From positions 9,331,281 to 9,395,280 of the forward strand of contig CP036432.1 of NCBI GenBank assembly GCA_007753675.1: DNA of 64,000 nt, read 5' to 3'. Source of the DNA: Stieleria magnilauensis. Its GTDB lineage: Bacteria > Planctomycetota > Planctomycetia > Pirellulales > Pirellulaceae. Numbering within the stretch: position 1 is the stretch's first letter; the number at the start of each line of letters is the position of its first letter. This document shows positions 8,701 to 16,922 of the stretch, in pieces. The notes below the pieces were generated by a model that saw nothing but the letters and a program-made list of their open reading frames with translations, did no database searches and was not told the origin of the DNA. A program made the translations under genes and the position numbers.

Positions 8701-10854
8701 ATGTTGGAATGCGATCGCGTCACACTGTCGATCTCGCTGTGGACGGTGTTTGCCATCTTTGCCGTTCCGGCGGTCGCGGTCGACCCGGACGCTATTGTCC
8801 TCACATCTCGGGTTTTTGATATCCCATTTCAGATGGAACGGGACAGCGGAGCGACGATGGTGCGGCTCTACGTCTCCTCCGACCGCGGACAAACCTGGGC
8901 CAAGGCGGCCGAACAGCCCCTGCCGATTCAACAATTCCACTTCGAAGCGACCGCCGATGGGGACTACTGGTTCACCCACGCGACCGATTTGGACGCGCCC
9001 CCCCAGCCGACGGAATCGCTGACTCCGGAACGCAAGATCTTCATCGACACGACCGGGCCGGTGATCGATCTTCAAGCCGGCGCCGACGTCGACGGTACCC
9101 TTTCGGCGCAATTAAAACTGACCGATCCGCATCAAGTCGCCACGCTCCGCGTGCTGTACGCAACCGATGTCGGACGCCAGTGGGTCACGGTCCCCAACGC
9201 GTCGATGGATCAGGAAGGCCGCTTTTCGATTCGCCCCGCCGACGATTGGCAACAGATGTCCGTCCACGTCACGGCTACCGACTCGATCGGCAACGCGTCG
9301 GTCCAAGCGAAAACGTTCCGCCGTCCCCGCGTGGCGGCCACCAAACTGCCGCGGATGGCTGCGTCACCGAACCAGCTGCGTATCCAAACCGTCGCCGGCC
9401 CCAGCGATCCGCCCAGCTTTCGACTCGGCCCAACGGCCGACACCCACCAACCACCGTCGTCGTCTGCCCAGACCTCTCCGCAGTCGCTCCCGCATTCGCC
9501 CACGCGCGGCGCCGCCTTGCAATCGCCGGGATCCGGTCCGCTGCGATCGACCGGCAACGCGAGCACGTCTGTCCGCGGCACGGCACCCGCCGCCGCCCCG
9601 ACCGCGGGACGTTCGCTGCAATCCTTCGGTTCGGCGTTCGGCGCCAGCACCCAACCGGTGACCAAACCGATCGAGCCCACACCGACGGGCACGGCAGTGA
9701 CCCCTGCAACCAACTCGCCGGCGGCCAAACCACCCGGCAATCCGTCGCGTCCGATGACGTTGCCCGCGTCGGGAGTGACCGCCAAACTGACGCCCGAAGG
9801 CATCGAGGTGTTGCCGGCACCACAGCCCGAACCAGCCCCCGCTGAAGCGCCGAAAGCAACCGCGGCGGCGCCCGAGGCATTGCCGGCACCCGCACCAACG
9901 CCGGAAACGACAGACGCGCCGACGCTGAACTTGGCTCCACCGAAATCGCCCGGCGACCCGATCACCGAGTCGATCCCGCTGCCAAACGCGGAGGCGGACG
10001 ACGAAGCCGCCTCCCAGCGATCGCGGACACTCGAAGAAGCCTTGCGGCCGATCACCCCACGATCCCAAACGACGCCGAACCAGCAATCACCCCGGCCCGC
10101 CGCGGAACAGATTCCGACACCGGCACCGAGCAGCACGCCGGACGATCAACGGCGTTACCGAGCCGAGCGTGCCGAACAACTCAGCCGCGAGCAACAACAA
10201 CGCTACGATCGAGCTCAACTAGCCCGCACCGTTCCGTTTCGCTGGAGCGACTCCAATCGCTTTAGTCTGGAATACGAACTCGAAGCCGTCGGCGCGTCGG
10301 GGGTCGAAGCGGTCGAGTTGTACGGCAGTCTGGATGCCGGGCGGACGTGGAAACGATGGGGCGCCGACCCGGACCGGACCAGTCCCTTTGACATCGAAAC
10401 CAAGGGCGAAGGCGTCTTCGCGTTTCGAATCGTGGTGCTCGGCAACAACGGCTTGGCCAGCCCACGCCCGTTGCCCGGCGATCAACCCGACATCGCGGTG
10501 ATCGTGGACCAGACGTTGCCCAAGATCAAAATCACTTCGGCGCGCTACGGCGAAGGGGATCGCACCGGGTCGTTGATCATTCGCTATGAATGCAGTGATG
10601 AAAACCTGATGGACCGCCCCGTCGCGATCGCGTTCAGTGATTCGATCGACGGGCCGTGGACGACCATCGCCGCGGGGCTACGCAACGACGGACTCTACGT
10701 CTGGCCGGCCGATCCGAAATTGCCACACGAGATCTATCTGCGTGTCGATGCGACCGATCAGGCCGGCAACACGGGCAGCTACTTGCTGGACCAACCGATC
10801 GCCACCGGCGGACTCGCCCCGCGGGCCCGCATCCTCGGCTTCCGGTCACGTTAG
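8701..10854 (+). CDS. Secreted Pro/Ala-rich protein with Asp-box (BNR-like) and Ig-like repeats
   Basis: I chose the ATG at 8701 because it gives a normal signal peptide (hydrophobic at about 8-26, ending FAVPAVAVDPD). The frame stays open further upstream only because it runs antisense to mnmG. The 717-residue protein has an N-terminal region with Asp-box-like strands (SSDRGQTW, ATDVGRQW) and TDSIGNAS-type Ig/cadherin-like endings. A long Pro/Ala/Thr-rich disordered stretch follows (about 220-490), then more such strands (SLDAGRTW) and a final ATDQAGNTG motif. Asp boxes are structural and do not show sialidase activity; no catalytic residues are evident. Most likely a secreted or envelope protein of unknown function. 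The sulfatase gene starts 43 bp downstream. Confidence 0.82.
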   Translation: MLECDRVTLSISLWTVFAIFAVPAVAVDPDAIVLTSRVFDIPFQMERDSGATMVRLYVSSDRGQTWAKAAEQPLPIQQFHFEATADGDYWFTHATDLDAPPQPTESLTPERKIFIDTTGPVIDLQAGADVDGTLSAQLKLTDPHQVATLRVLYATDVGRQWVTVPNASMDQEGRFSIRPADDWQQMSVHVTATDSIGNASVQAKTFRRPRVAATKLPRMAASPNQLRIQTVAGPSDPPSFRLGPTADTHQPPSSSAQTSPQSLPHSPTRGAALQSPGSGPLRSTGNASTSVRGTAPAAAPTAGRSLQSFGSAFGASTQPVTKPIEPTPTGTAVTPATNSPAAKPPGNPSRPMTLPASGVTAKLTPEGIEVLPAPQPEPAPAEAPKATAAAPEALPAPAPTPETTDAPTLNLAPPKSPGDPITESIPLPNAEADDEAASQRSRTLEEALRPITPRSQTTPNQQSPRPAAEQIPTPAPSSTPDDQRRYRAERAEQLSREQQQRYDRAQLARTVPFRWSDSNRFSLEYELEAVGASGVEAVELYGSLDAGRTWKRWGADPDRTSPFDIETKGEGVFAFRIVVLGNNGLASPRPLPGDQPDIAVIVDQTLPKIKITSARYGEGDRTGSLIIRYECSDENLMDRPVAIAFSDSIDGPWTTIAAGLRNDGLYVWPADPKLPHEIYLRVDATDQAGNTGSYLLDQPIATGGLAPRARILGFRSR

Positions 10855-10866
10855 AGGTTAAACTAC

Positions 10867-10893
10867 GGCTCCGCCCTACCCTGCCCCGGAGCC
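10867..10893 (+). promoter_or_regulatory. Hairpin that could mask the sulfatase ribosome site
   Basis: GGCTCCG (10867-10873) can pair with CGGAGCC (10887-10893) across a 13-nt loop. The right arm contains the GGAG ribosome site that lies 6 nt before the sulfatase ATG at 10898, so the paired form would hide it. Regulation is inference from this arrangement alone. Confidence 0.4.
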
Positions 10894-10897
10894 CGTG

Positions 10898-12322
10898 ATG
10901 CGTTACCTGTTGTTGATCCTGGCGTTGCTTCCCGTCGCGGCCCAAGCCGCCCGACCGAACATCATCTTGGTGATGGCCGACGATCAAGGCTGGGGCGAAA
11001 CCGGTTACAACCAGCACCCGCGGCTTCAGACACCGAACCTGGACGCGATGAGCCAATCCGGGCTGCGGTTCGATCGGTTCTATGCCGGTGCGCCGGTTTG
11101 CTCGCCGACCCGCGCCGCCGTGTTGACCGGACGGTCGTGTTACCGAGTCGGCGTTCCCGAACACGGCTACGCCTTGCGTCATCAAGAGATCACGTTGCCG
11201 CAAGTGCTGTCCGACGCGGGTTACCAGACCGCCCACTTCGGCAAATGGCACTTGAACGGATTGCGTGGTCCCGGCGCGCCGATCCTGCGGGGCGACAAAT
11301 TTCATCCCGGCACGTTCGGCTTTGACCATTGGTTGTCGGTGACCAACTTCTTCGACCGCGATCCCTTGCTCAGCCGCGGAGGAGAGTTTGAAGATTACCG
11401 GGGCGATTCGTCGGACGTGATCATGGAGCAGACGCTCAAGCACATCAAACGCCAATCCGCATCCGACCAACCGTTCTTTACCGTCATCTGGTACGGCACG
11501 CCCCACTCTCCCTTCAAGGCGTCAGCCGAAGACAACGCAGCGTTTTCGGATTTAGACGAACCATCGATGCATCACTACGGTGAACTGGTCGCGCTGGATC
11601 GCAGCATCGGCGCGCTGCGTGCTGGATTGCGCACGCTGGGCATCGAAAAGCAAACCCTGTTTTGGTACTGCAGCGACAACGGCGGGTTACCCAAGATCAC
11701 GCCGCCAACGACCGGCGGTCTGCGTGGAAACAAAGGAACGATTTTCGAAGGCGGCTTGCGGGTGCCGGGCATCATCGAATGGCCCGGAACCGTCACTCCA
11801 CGACAAACCGATTATCCGGCCAGCGTGATGGACATGATGCCCACGATTCTTGAACTCGCCGGCGCCGACCATCCCGCTCCCAAGCGTCCGCGGGACGGCA
11901 TCAGTTTGACGCCGCTGTTTGGCGGACCGTCAGAAACGGTGCGTCGCCGCCCCGAACCGATTTTCTTTCGCTACAAATCCGCCGCCGCGGTGGTCGACGG
12001 CGACTGGAAACTGCTGACCCAAGATTTCAAGCAGGACGGGTTTGAACTCTACAATCTTGTCGACGATGTGGCGGAATCCACGAACGTCGCCGAACAACAT
12101 CCCCAGCGTTTCCAAACGCTCCGCCTGCAACTTCGCAACTGGCTCGAATCCACCGACGCCAGCGAAGCGGGCAAGGATTACCCCGAAGGCCGCGTCGCGG
12201 CGGACCATCCCCAACCCATGTTCTGGGTCGACCGCCCCGACTACCAACCCCACCTGGAAAACTGGAAAGACCGCTGGGAATACAAAACCTGGCTAGACCG
12301 ACGCCGCAAGACGAAGCGGTAG
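10898..12322 (+). CDS. Secreted formylglycine-dependent sulfatase (CSPTR type)
   Basis: This alkaline-phosphatase-superfamily sulfatase probably hydrolyses sulfate esters of polysaccharides in the periplasm or outside the cell. A signal peptide (MRYLLLILALLPVAAQA) precedes the metal-binding strand NIILVMADDQGWGE. The formylglycine motif is Cys68-S-P-T-R72 followed by AAVLTGR. Later metal and active-site residues are visible in GKWHLNG and in the FWYCSDNGG strand. With 474 residues it is of normal length and resembles family S1 enzymes. The codon before the chosen ATG is GTG, so the start could be one codon earlier. The exact substrate cannot be told from sequence. Sulfatase abundance is typical of marine planctomycetes. 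Confidence 0.92.
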   Translation: MRYLLLILALLPVAAQAARPNIILVMADDQGWGETGYNQHPRLQTPNLDAMSQSGLRFDRFYAGAPVCSPTRAAVLTGRSCYRVGVPEHGYALRHQEITLPQVLSDAGYQTAHFGKWHLNGLRGPGAPILRGDKFHPGTFGFDHWLSVTNFFDRDPLLSRGGEFEDYRGDSSDVIMEQTLKHIKRQSASDQPFFTVIWYGTPHSPFKASAEDNAAFSDLDEPSMHHYGELVALDRSIGALRAGLRTLGIEKQTLFWYCSDNGGLPKITPPTTGGLRGNKGTIFEGGLRVPGIIEWPGTVTPRQTDYPASVMDMMPTILELAGADHPAPKRPRDGISLTPLFGGPSETVRRRPEPIFFRYKSAAAVVDGDWKLLTQDFKQDGFELYNLVDDVAESTNVAEQHPQRFQTLRLQLRNWLESTDASEAGKDYPEGRVAADHPQPMFWVDRPDYQPHLENWKDRWEYKTWLDRRRKTKR

Positions 12323-12331
12323 TAAACGGAA

Positions 12332-12361
12332 GGCAGAATGATACGGGGCAGAATGATGAAG
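12332..12361 (+). repeat. Element A, left word pair (GGCAGAATGAT x2)
   Basis: Two perfect copies of GGCAGAATGAT (12332-12342 and 12347-12357) are separated by ACGG and followed by GAAG. They lie 9 bp after the sulfatase stop and 17 bp from the end of the minus-strand GxxExxY gene. The word and layout recur at 13206-13231 on the far side of that gene, and in element B. Confidence 0.9.
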
Positions 12362-12378
12362 ACAGTGCCCGATGAGGA

Positions 12379-13179
12379 TCACCGAATCGTTTCAAACGCA
12401 ATTTGATGATGATGCATGTTGATCCATTGGATACACCGCATTCGTGTATGGTTCAAGAATCGTTCCAACTGCTGCCTCATCTCATCGATTCCGGTAATGA
12501 CGGCGGTGAGCGCCAGAATGCTGTCTTTTGACAATAGAAAGACATCATGCATGCCGATCTGCCGGTCACCGTCGAAGATCGGAACACGGCGCAAGGTCGT
12601 CTGTGGTCCATTCAACAAGTGCCCAAGAGCCTCTCGATAAAGTGCCAAATTGAGGAAGGCTCCCCAGTCGGCGAGGAGGTCTTCGAATGTCCGACGCAAC
12701 CGTCGACTCGCTGCGTCTACCTCCTTCCATCTGCCATCAACAATTTCGTAATCGCGACGGGCGTCGGCATCTAAGCTCGTCGAAACAAAACGTTTCTCGA
12801 CTCTTGGATTGCGGAGATTCACCAGGAGTCCGTGTTGCATACCGGCCAACATTAGATAGTGGAGCGATTGGGCAAGGTGGGTTTCGTTCAGCCGTTCGAC
12901 GGTTTTCGCTTCGACCATCAGAGCGCATCCCAGCAGCAGGTCCATGTAATAGCGTTTGCTGAAGTTCTTGTGAGTGACAACGATTTGTACTTCGCGCCGC
13001 ACCGGCGAGATCCCTGCGGCCTCGCAACGCCGCTGAATGACATTCTTAAACGGTGCTTCTTCGATCAATCGGCTGCACTCGTTGTGAGCCGAAAAGATGA
13101 TGCCCATTACTTGGTGCGCAAATTCGTGAAACGCATCTTCGTCGAGAACCTTGATCTCAGAGTCGACGAAGATTGGCAT
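12379..13179 (-). CDS. GxxExxY-family protein, PD-(D/E)XK nuclease-like, carried by element A
   Basis: The N-terminal half (about residues 10-135) matches the GxxExxY/PDDEXK_3 family from memory: a helix with FSAHNECSRLIEEAPFK, strand YYMDLLLGCALMVEAK and then LAQSLHYLMLAGMQHGLLVNL...EKRF. The name motif is changed to L-x-x-E-x-x-F. The Asp of YYMD and the EAK are the expected D...ExK nuclease residues, so an Mg-dependent nuclease fold is likely, though activity is unproven. A C-terminal domain of about 125 residues follows, with DWGAFLNLALYREA...G and IQWINM. It is clearly shared with the protein at 62896-63681, so the two are paralogs. The gene sits between two copies of the same word pair and beside an inverted array of that word, which suggests it belongs to the repeat element. 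Confidence 0.85.
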   Translation of the reverse strand: MPIFVDSEIKVLDEDAFHEFAHQVMGIIFSAHNECSRLIEEAPFKNVIQRRCEAAGISPVRREVQIVVTHKNFSKRYYMDLLLGCALMVEAKTVERLNETHLAQSLHYLMLAGMQHGLLVNLRNPRVEKRFVSTSLDADARRDYEIVDGRWKEVDAASRRLRRTFEDLLADWGAFLNLALYREALGHLLNGPQTTLRRVPIFDGDRQIGMHDVFLLSKDSILALTAVITGIDEMRQQLERFLNHTRMRCIQWINMHHHQIAFETIR

Positions 13180-13205
13180 CGTATCGTGGGGAAACGGGAT
13201 CTATT

Positions 13206-13332
13206 GGCAGAATGATAAGGGGCAGAATGATATCAGACACCGAAAGACAGGACTACCCCCAAAACCACCCACACCCATCATTCTGCCACCCATCATTCTG
13301 CCACCCATCATTCTGCCACCCATCATTCTGCC
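13206..13332 (+). repeat. Element A, right word pair plus inverted array of four
   Basis: The forward pair GGCAGAATGAT lies at 13206-13216 and 13221-13231 (spacer AAGG). After 45 bp come four perfect inverted copies ATCATTCTGCC at 13277, 13292, 13307 and 13322, a strict 15-bp period with spacer ACCC. The array ends 28 bp before the holA start codon. Confidence 0.93.
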
Positions 13333-13360
13333 ACCACCAGCGGTTTGCTAAACTCTCCTC

Positions 13361-14407
13361 ATGCCCAAAACACATGCGTTTGAATTTCTGACCAGCCATG
13401 CTTCTGCCGCTCCGGTCGACTTCGCGGTCGCGGCGGTGTTTGGTGGGGACCATACGTTGGCGTCCTGGACGACGTCGGTCTTGACCGGCGCAGCGGACGT
13501 CACCGATGTCGATGGCACGACGGCGCGTTGGGCCGACATCAACGACGAACTGTCCACCGCGTCGTTGTTCGACATGGGCGAAAAGCGATCGGTGGTCATC
13601 CGCGATGCCGACAAATTCGTCTCGGCCAACCGCAACGAAATCGAGCACTACCTGGCCAAGCCCGGATCGGCGGCACGTCTCGTGTTGCAATTCGAATCCC
13701 TGGCGTCGAACACCAAAGTCTACAAGGCGCTCGACAAGTCACATGTCCTGGTTTGCTGCAGCGGCGAAACGGGCCAGAAAACGGGTGCCACGGCGGCGTC
13801 ACGGCGCAAGTTCTTGACCCAGTACATCGCCGCTCGCCACCAAACCAAACTCAGTGGCGGCGCGGCCGACGCCCTGGTCGAAATGCTCGGCGACGACATC
13901 GGTTTTTTGGACACCGAGATCGCCAAACTCGCGCTCTACCTCGCACCCGGTGAAACCATCGAAGAACCACTGGTCCGGGACGTCGTCGCCGGCTGGCAGG
14001 GCAAAACGATCTGGCAGATCACCGAAGCGATCTCGTCGGGCAACGCCGCCGAAGCGCTCAAGCAGCTCGACAAGCTGATTTCGGGCGGGCAACCGGCCAT
14101 CGCATTGCTGCCGCAAATCGCCTGGTCCCTGCGCCGCCTCGGATTGGCCGCGTCGGCCCACGTGGCCGCCGAACGGGCCGGCAAACGGCAGACGTTGGAA
14201 GACTCGTTGGCCCAAGCCGGGATCCATCGTCCGGCCGAAATCTCGCGGGCGATCGCCGACATGAAACGCATGAAACGTGAAAAGGCGGTCCAGTTGTTGG
14301 CCTGGTTGCTCGACGCCGACCTGCGGCTCAAAGGCACGCACAGCGCCGACGGCCGCGACCGGTTTATGCTGGAGCAATTTGTGATGCGTCTTGCCAGTGC
14401 AACCTAA
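13361..14407 (+). CDS. holA: DNA polymerase III subunit delta
   Basis: The delta subunit opens the sliding clamp within the clamp-loader complex. The 348-residue protein follows the HolA pattern: an AAA+-like N-terminal domain with VFGGDHTLASWTTSVL and SLFDMGEKRSVVIRDADKFV; a middle section with SRRKFLTQYIAARH and ALVEMLGDDIGFLDTEIAKLALYL, a strong HolA signature; and a C-terminal helical collar with RMKREKAVQLLAWLLDADLRLKG. HolA normally lacks a working P-loop, and none is seen. The start codon lies just after the inverted array of element A, so its promoter must overlap the repeat or lie upstream of it. It converges on the minus-strand SUFU-like gene with 40 bp between. Confidence 0.92.
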   Translation: MPKTHAFEFLTSHASAAPVDFAVAAVFGGDHTLASWTTSVLTGAADVTDVDGTTARWADINDELSTASLFDMGEKRSVVIRDADKFVSANRNEIEHYLAKPGSAARLVLQFESLASNTKVYKALDKSHVLVCCSGETGQKTGATAASRRKFLTQYIAARHQTKLSGGAADALVEMLGDDIGFLDTEIAKLALYLAPGETIEEPLVRDVVAGWQGKTIWQITEAISSGNAAEALKQLDKLISGGQPAIALLPQIAWSLRRLGLAASAHVAAERAGKRQTLEDSLAQAGIHRPAEISRAIADMKRMKREKAVQLLAWLLDADLRLKGTHSADGRDRFMLEQFVMRLASAT

Positions 14408-14447
14408 GCAGCCCGTGCGTCCTGAGCGGCAGGGGCGACCTGAGCGG

Positions 14448-16733
14448 TTAGCGTCGAAACCAGCCCTTTCGTTTCACATAACAATCACGCATCAAATCGA
14501 AGAACACCGCGTGATTGTTCTTTTCCAGCAGTGAAAGGAATTTGTGAATGCCGCCGGTGTCGATCAGCTTGCGTTCCGCTTCGGTGATCGTCATCAACCA
14601 GAACAACTGAACCACTCCGCCGATCACCTCTTTCGCCGGGATCGGTTTGGAATCGGATTCGACCACCGGCAACATGTACACACAGTCCTTTTGCTGACTG
14701 TCGGACAACTGATCGCGCAGTCCATCGAGCGATTCCGTCGTCCCGATCGAAAGCCCCTTCTTTTTTCGAAACGGAAGCTTGGCCGCGCCGCGTAGAATCT
14801 GGATCGCCAATTCATCCAAGTGGGTGACATAGAGCAACAGTTCGGCACGCACGCTCCGCTGGCCGTTAGGCATCGGAATCGGATAGTCACTCATGCCGCT
14901 GGTCACCAGCGTCGTGAAATCGCGTGCGTCTTCGGGAAGATGGACTGAGACGTCCACTCGCATCGACGGGTCATCATCGACGTCATAGCGACTGCAGGGC
15001 CCGAACCGTTCTTCATAGGCGAGTCGCCGCAGTTCACTCAAACCTGTCTGAGCCGCAGCGACATCGCTGCGATCGTCCTCCGGCTTTGTGGCGACGGCGA
15101 CGTCACCGGCCGCGGTAACGCGTTCGGCGGAGACTCCGTCGTACTCGGCCAGTTCAAAATCAGCGGGCTGTTCTTCGGCCCGCCCCAGCACGTCCTGCCA
15201 AGACGAGGCTGCGGCGCTCGTCAAATCAGACGCCGAATCAGACTCTGCCGCAGCAGGCTCCACCGGCCGCCGGGGCTCCGAATCTTGAACCGTGGTCACC
15301 GATTCCGCCGGTTCACTTGCGGTTGCCGTTGCGGGTTTCGGTTTGGATTCGGATTCACGTTCGGGTTCGGGTTCAACTTCAAGTTCCCACCCCGACTCCG
15401 TCGTTGCATCATGCGTCACGACGCTATCCAATTCGCGACGGGTCAATTCGTTTTCACGTCGAATCAATTCCGCTTCGCGTCGCGACAACGATGCTTGGCG
15501 ATCGGCGAACTCTTGCAACAGCCGTTTCTTTTCCTCCAGAATCGATTCGGCCGACGCGTCGCGGGCATCATCGCTGGCCGCCACAGGCACCGCTGCCGGA
15601 GCGGCTTGGTCGGCGGCGGCGAGCTGCTGCTCCTGCAGCGACTGCTCCAATTGACGCGTCGTTTGCTCACGTTCGGCCAACGCTTCTTCACGCTGGTTCA
15701 TTTCTTTGCTGCGTTGTTGCAGCGCGGCCTGCTCGGCTTGCAAGCGAGCTTCCAACTGCTGCGTCTCGGCGAAGCGTGCCGCCAAGTCCGACTCGCGTTG
15801 CTCCAGCTCCGACCGTTTGGATTCATCATCGGCGTGCTGCTGGGCAAGCGTCGTTTCTTGCTGCTGGAACGACGTCGCCTGCTCGGCCTCCCGTGCCGCT
15901 TGAAGTTCCCGTTGTTGATCCAGTTCTCCAGCAAGCGTGTCCAGTTCCTTTGCCCTGGCATCGAGCTGTTTCTGCTGCAGTTGAAGATCCGCTTCACGTT
16001 GCTGCAAATCCTGCGACTGGCACTGGATCTCTTGCTGCTGTTGGCCGAGTTCCGATTCACGCTGGTCCAGCTGCTGCGTTCGCTCCTCCAACTCCTGCTC
16101 GCGCTGAAGCGACTCCTGCTCACGCTGCTCTAACTCATTCGCCCGGACGTCTAGCTCCTGACCACGGGAATCAAGCTCGTTGTCACGAGTGTCCAACTCA
16201 CTGCTGCGAGCGTCCAACTCACTGCCGCGAGCATCTAACTCACTGCTGCGAGCATCTAACTCACTGCTGCGAGCGTCTAACTCACTGCTGCGAGCATCTA
16301 ACTCACTGCCGCGAGCATCTAACTCACTGCCGCGAGCATCTAACTCACTGTCGCGAGCGTCTAACTCACTGCAGCGAGCGTCTAGTTCAATGCCACGGGC
16401 ATCTAACTCTTCCGCCCGATCTTGCACTGCCTGCTCTCGCGATTGCAGCTCCGCCGCCCGCTGATTGAGCGCGGCGTCGGTGGCGTTCCCGGTCGTGACC
16501 GACGATTTCGCGGCCGGAGTGGAGGCGCGCACTTTCGCGATCGATTCGGCCGAAAAGCTCAATCCCTGAACCGTTGCTGCGGCCACCCACGGACCTTGCC
16601 CGCTTCCCACTCCCGAATTGGGCAGGATGGCTCCGGCGTCGACGTAGCGTTGCAGCTGCTGGACCGAATAGGGACCACGTTTTCCGTTCTTGGTCTTGAT
16701 GTACCACTGGTCTGGTATCACCTGGTCTGGCAT
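14448..16733 (-). CDS. GYF-like domain, long coiled coil and Suppressor-of-fused-like domain protein
   Basis: Three parts are visible in 761 residues. First comes a GYF_2/DUF4339-type domain (about 8-60: QWYIKTKNGKRGPYSVQQLQ...GAILPNSGV...W). Next is a very long Glu/Gln/Arg-rich coiled coil (about 90-440), whose start is 13 near-perfect heptads of the form SELDARG. After a Pro/Glu/Ala linker comes a domain like SUFU (about 566-755), with RVDVSVHLPE, TLVTSGMSDYPIPMP and the RAELLLYV strand. In bacteria SUFU-like domains are often found in toxin-immunity or sorting contexts, so an immunity or scaffold role is possible but not shown. No signal peptide is seen. No toxin partner is adjacent; holA converges on it. 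Confidence 0.8.
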   Translation of the reverse strand: MPDQVIPDQWYIKTKNGKRGPYSVQQLQRYVDAGAILPNSGVGSGQGPWVAAATVQGLSFSAESIAKVRASTPAAKSSVTTGNATDAALNQRAAELQSREQAVQDRAEELDARGIELDARCSELDARDSELDARGSELDARGSELDARSSELDARSSELDARSSELDARGSELDARSSELDTRDNELDSRGQELDVRANELEQREQESLQREQELEERTQQLDQRESELGQQQQEIQCQSQDLQQREADLQLQQKQLDARAKELDTLAGELDQQRELQAAREAEQATSFQQQETTLAQQHADDESKRSELEQRESDLAARFAETQQLEARLQAEQAALQQRSKEMNQREEALAEREQTTRQLEQSLQEQQLAAADQAAPAAVPVAASDDARDASAESILEEKKRLLQEFADRQASLSRREAELIRRENELTRRELDSVVTHDATTESGWELEVEPEPERESESKPKPATATASEPAESVTTVQDSEPRRPVEPAAAESDSASDLTSAAASSWQDVLGRAEEQPADFELAEYDGVSAERVTAAGDVAVATKPEDDRSDVAAAQTGLSELRRLAYEERFGPCSRYDVDDDPSMRVDVSVHLPEDARDFTTLVTSGMSDYPIPMPNGQRSVRAELLLYVTHLDELAIQILRGAAKLPFRKKKGLSIGTTESLDGLRDQLSDSQQKDCVYMLPVVESDSKPIPAKEVIGGVVQLFWLMTITEAERKLIDTGGIHKFLSLLEKNNHAVFFDLMRDCYVKRKGWFRR
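16125..16418 (-). repeat. 21-bp tandem repeat encoding 13 ELDARGS-type heptads
   Basis: Within the coiled-coil gene, residues about 106-203 are 13 consecutive heptads (ELDAR plus two variable residues, mostly G/S-S), encoded by a near-identical 21-bp DNA unit. Units in the middle are almost identical at DNA level, which shows recent expansion; the edge units have diverged. Confidence 0.95.
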
Positions 16734-16922
16734 CAGCGTATTGGGGGCATCAGAGTGATTTCGTCATCTTGGAACAGCGAGGATTGCACGAGCAGCCTCA
16801 CCCACCATGATCCTAGCACGTTGATCCCGGCCCGGACGTTCCAGCACCCGATCAGCCGGGTTGTGAGGAACAGTCCGTCGTTTTGGGTGCTTGATGCAAC
16901 GGCAAGCGTCGCAGCGAGACAC

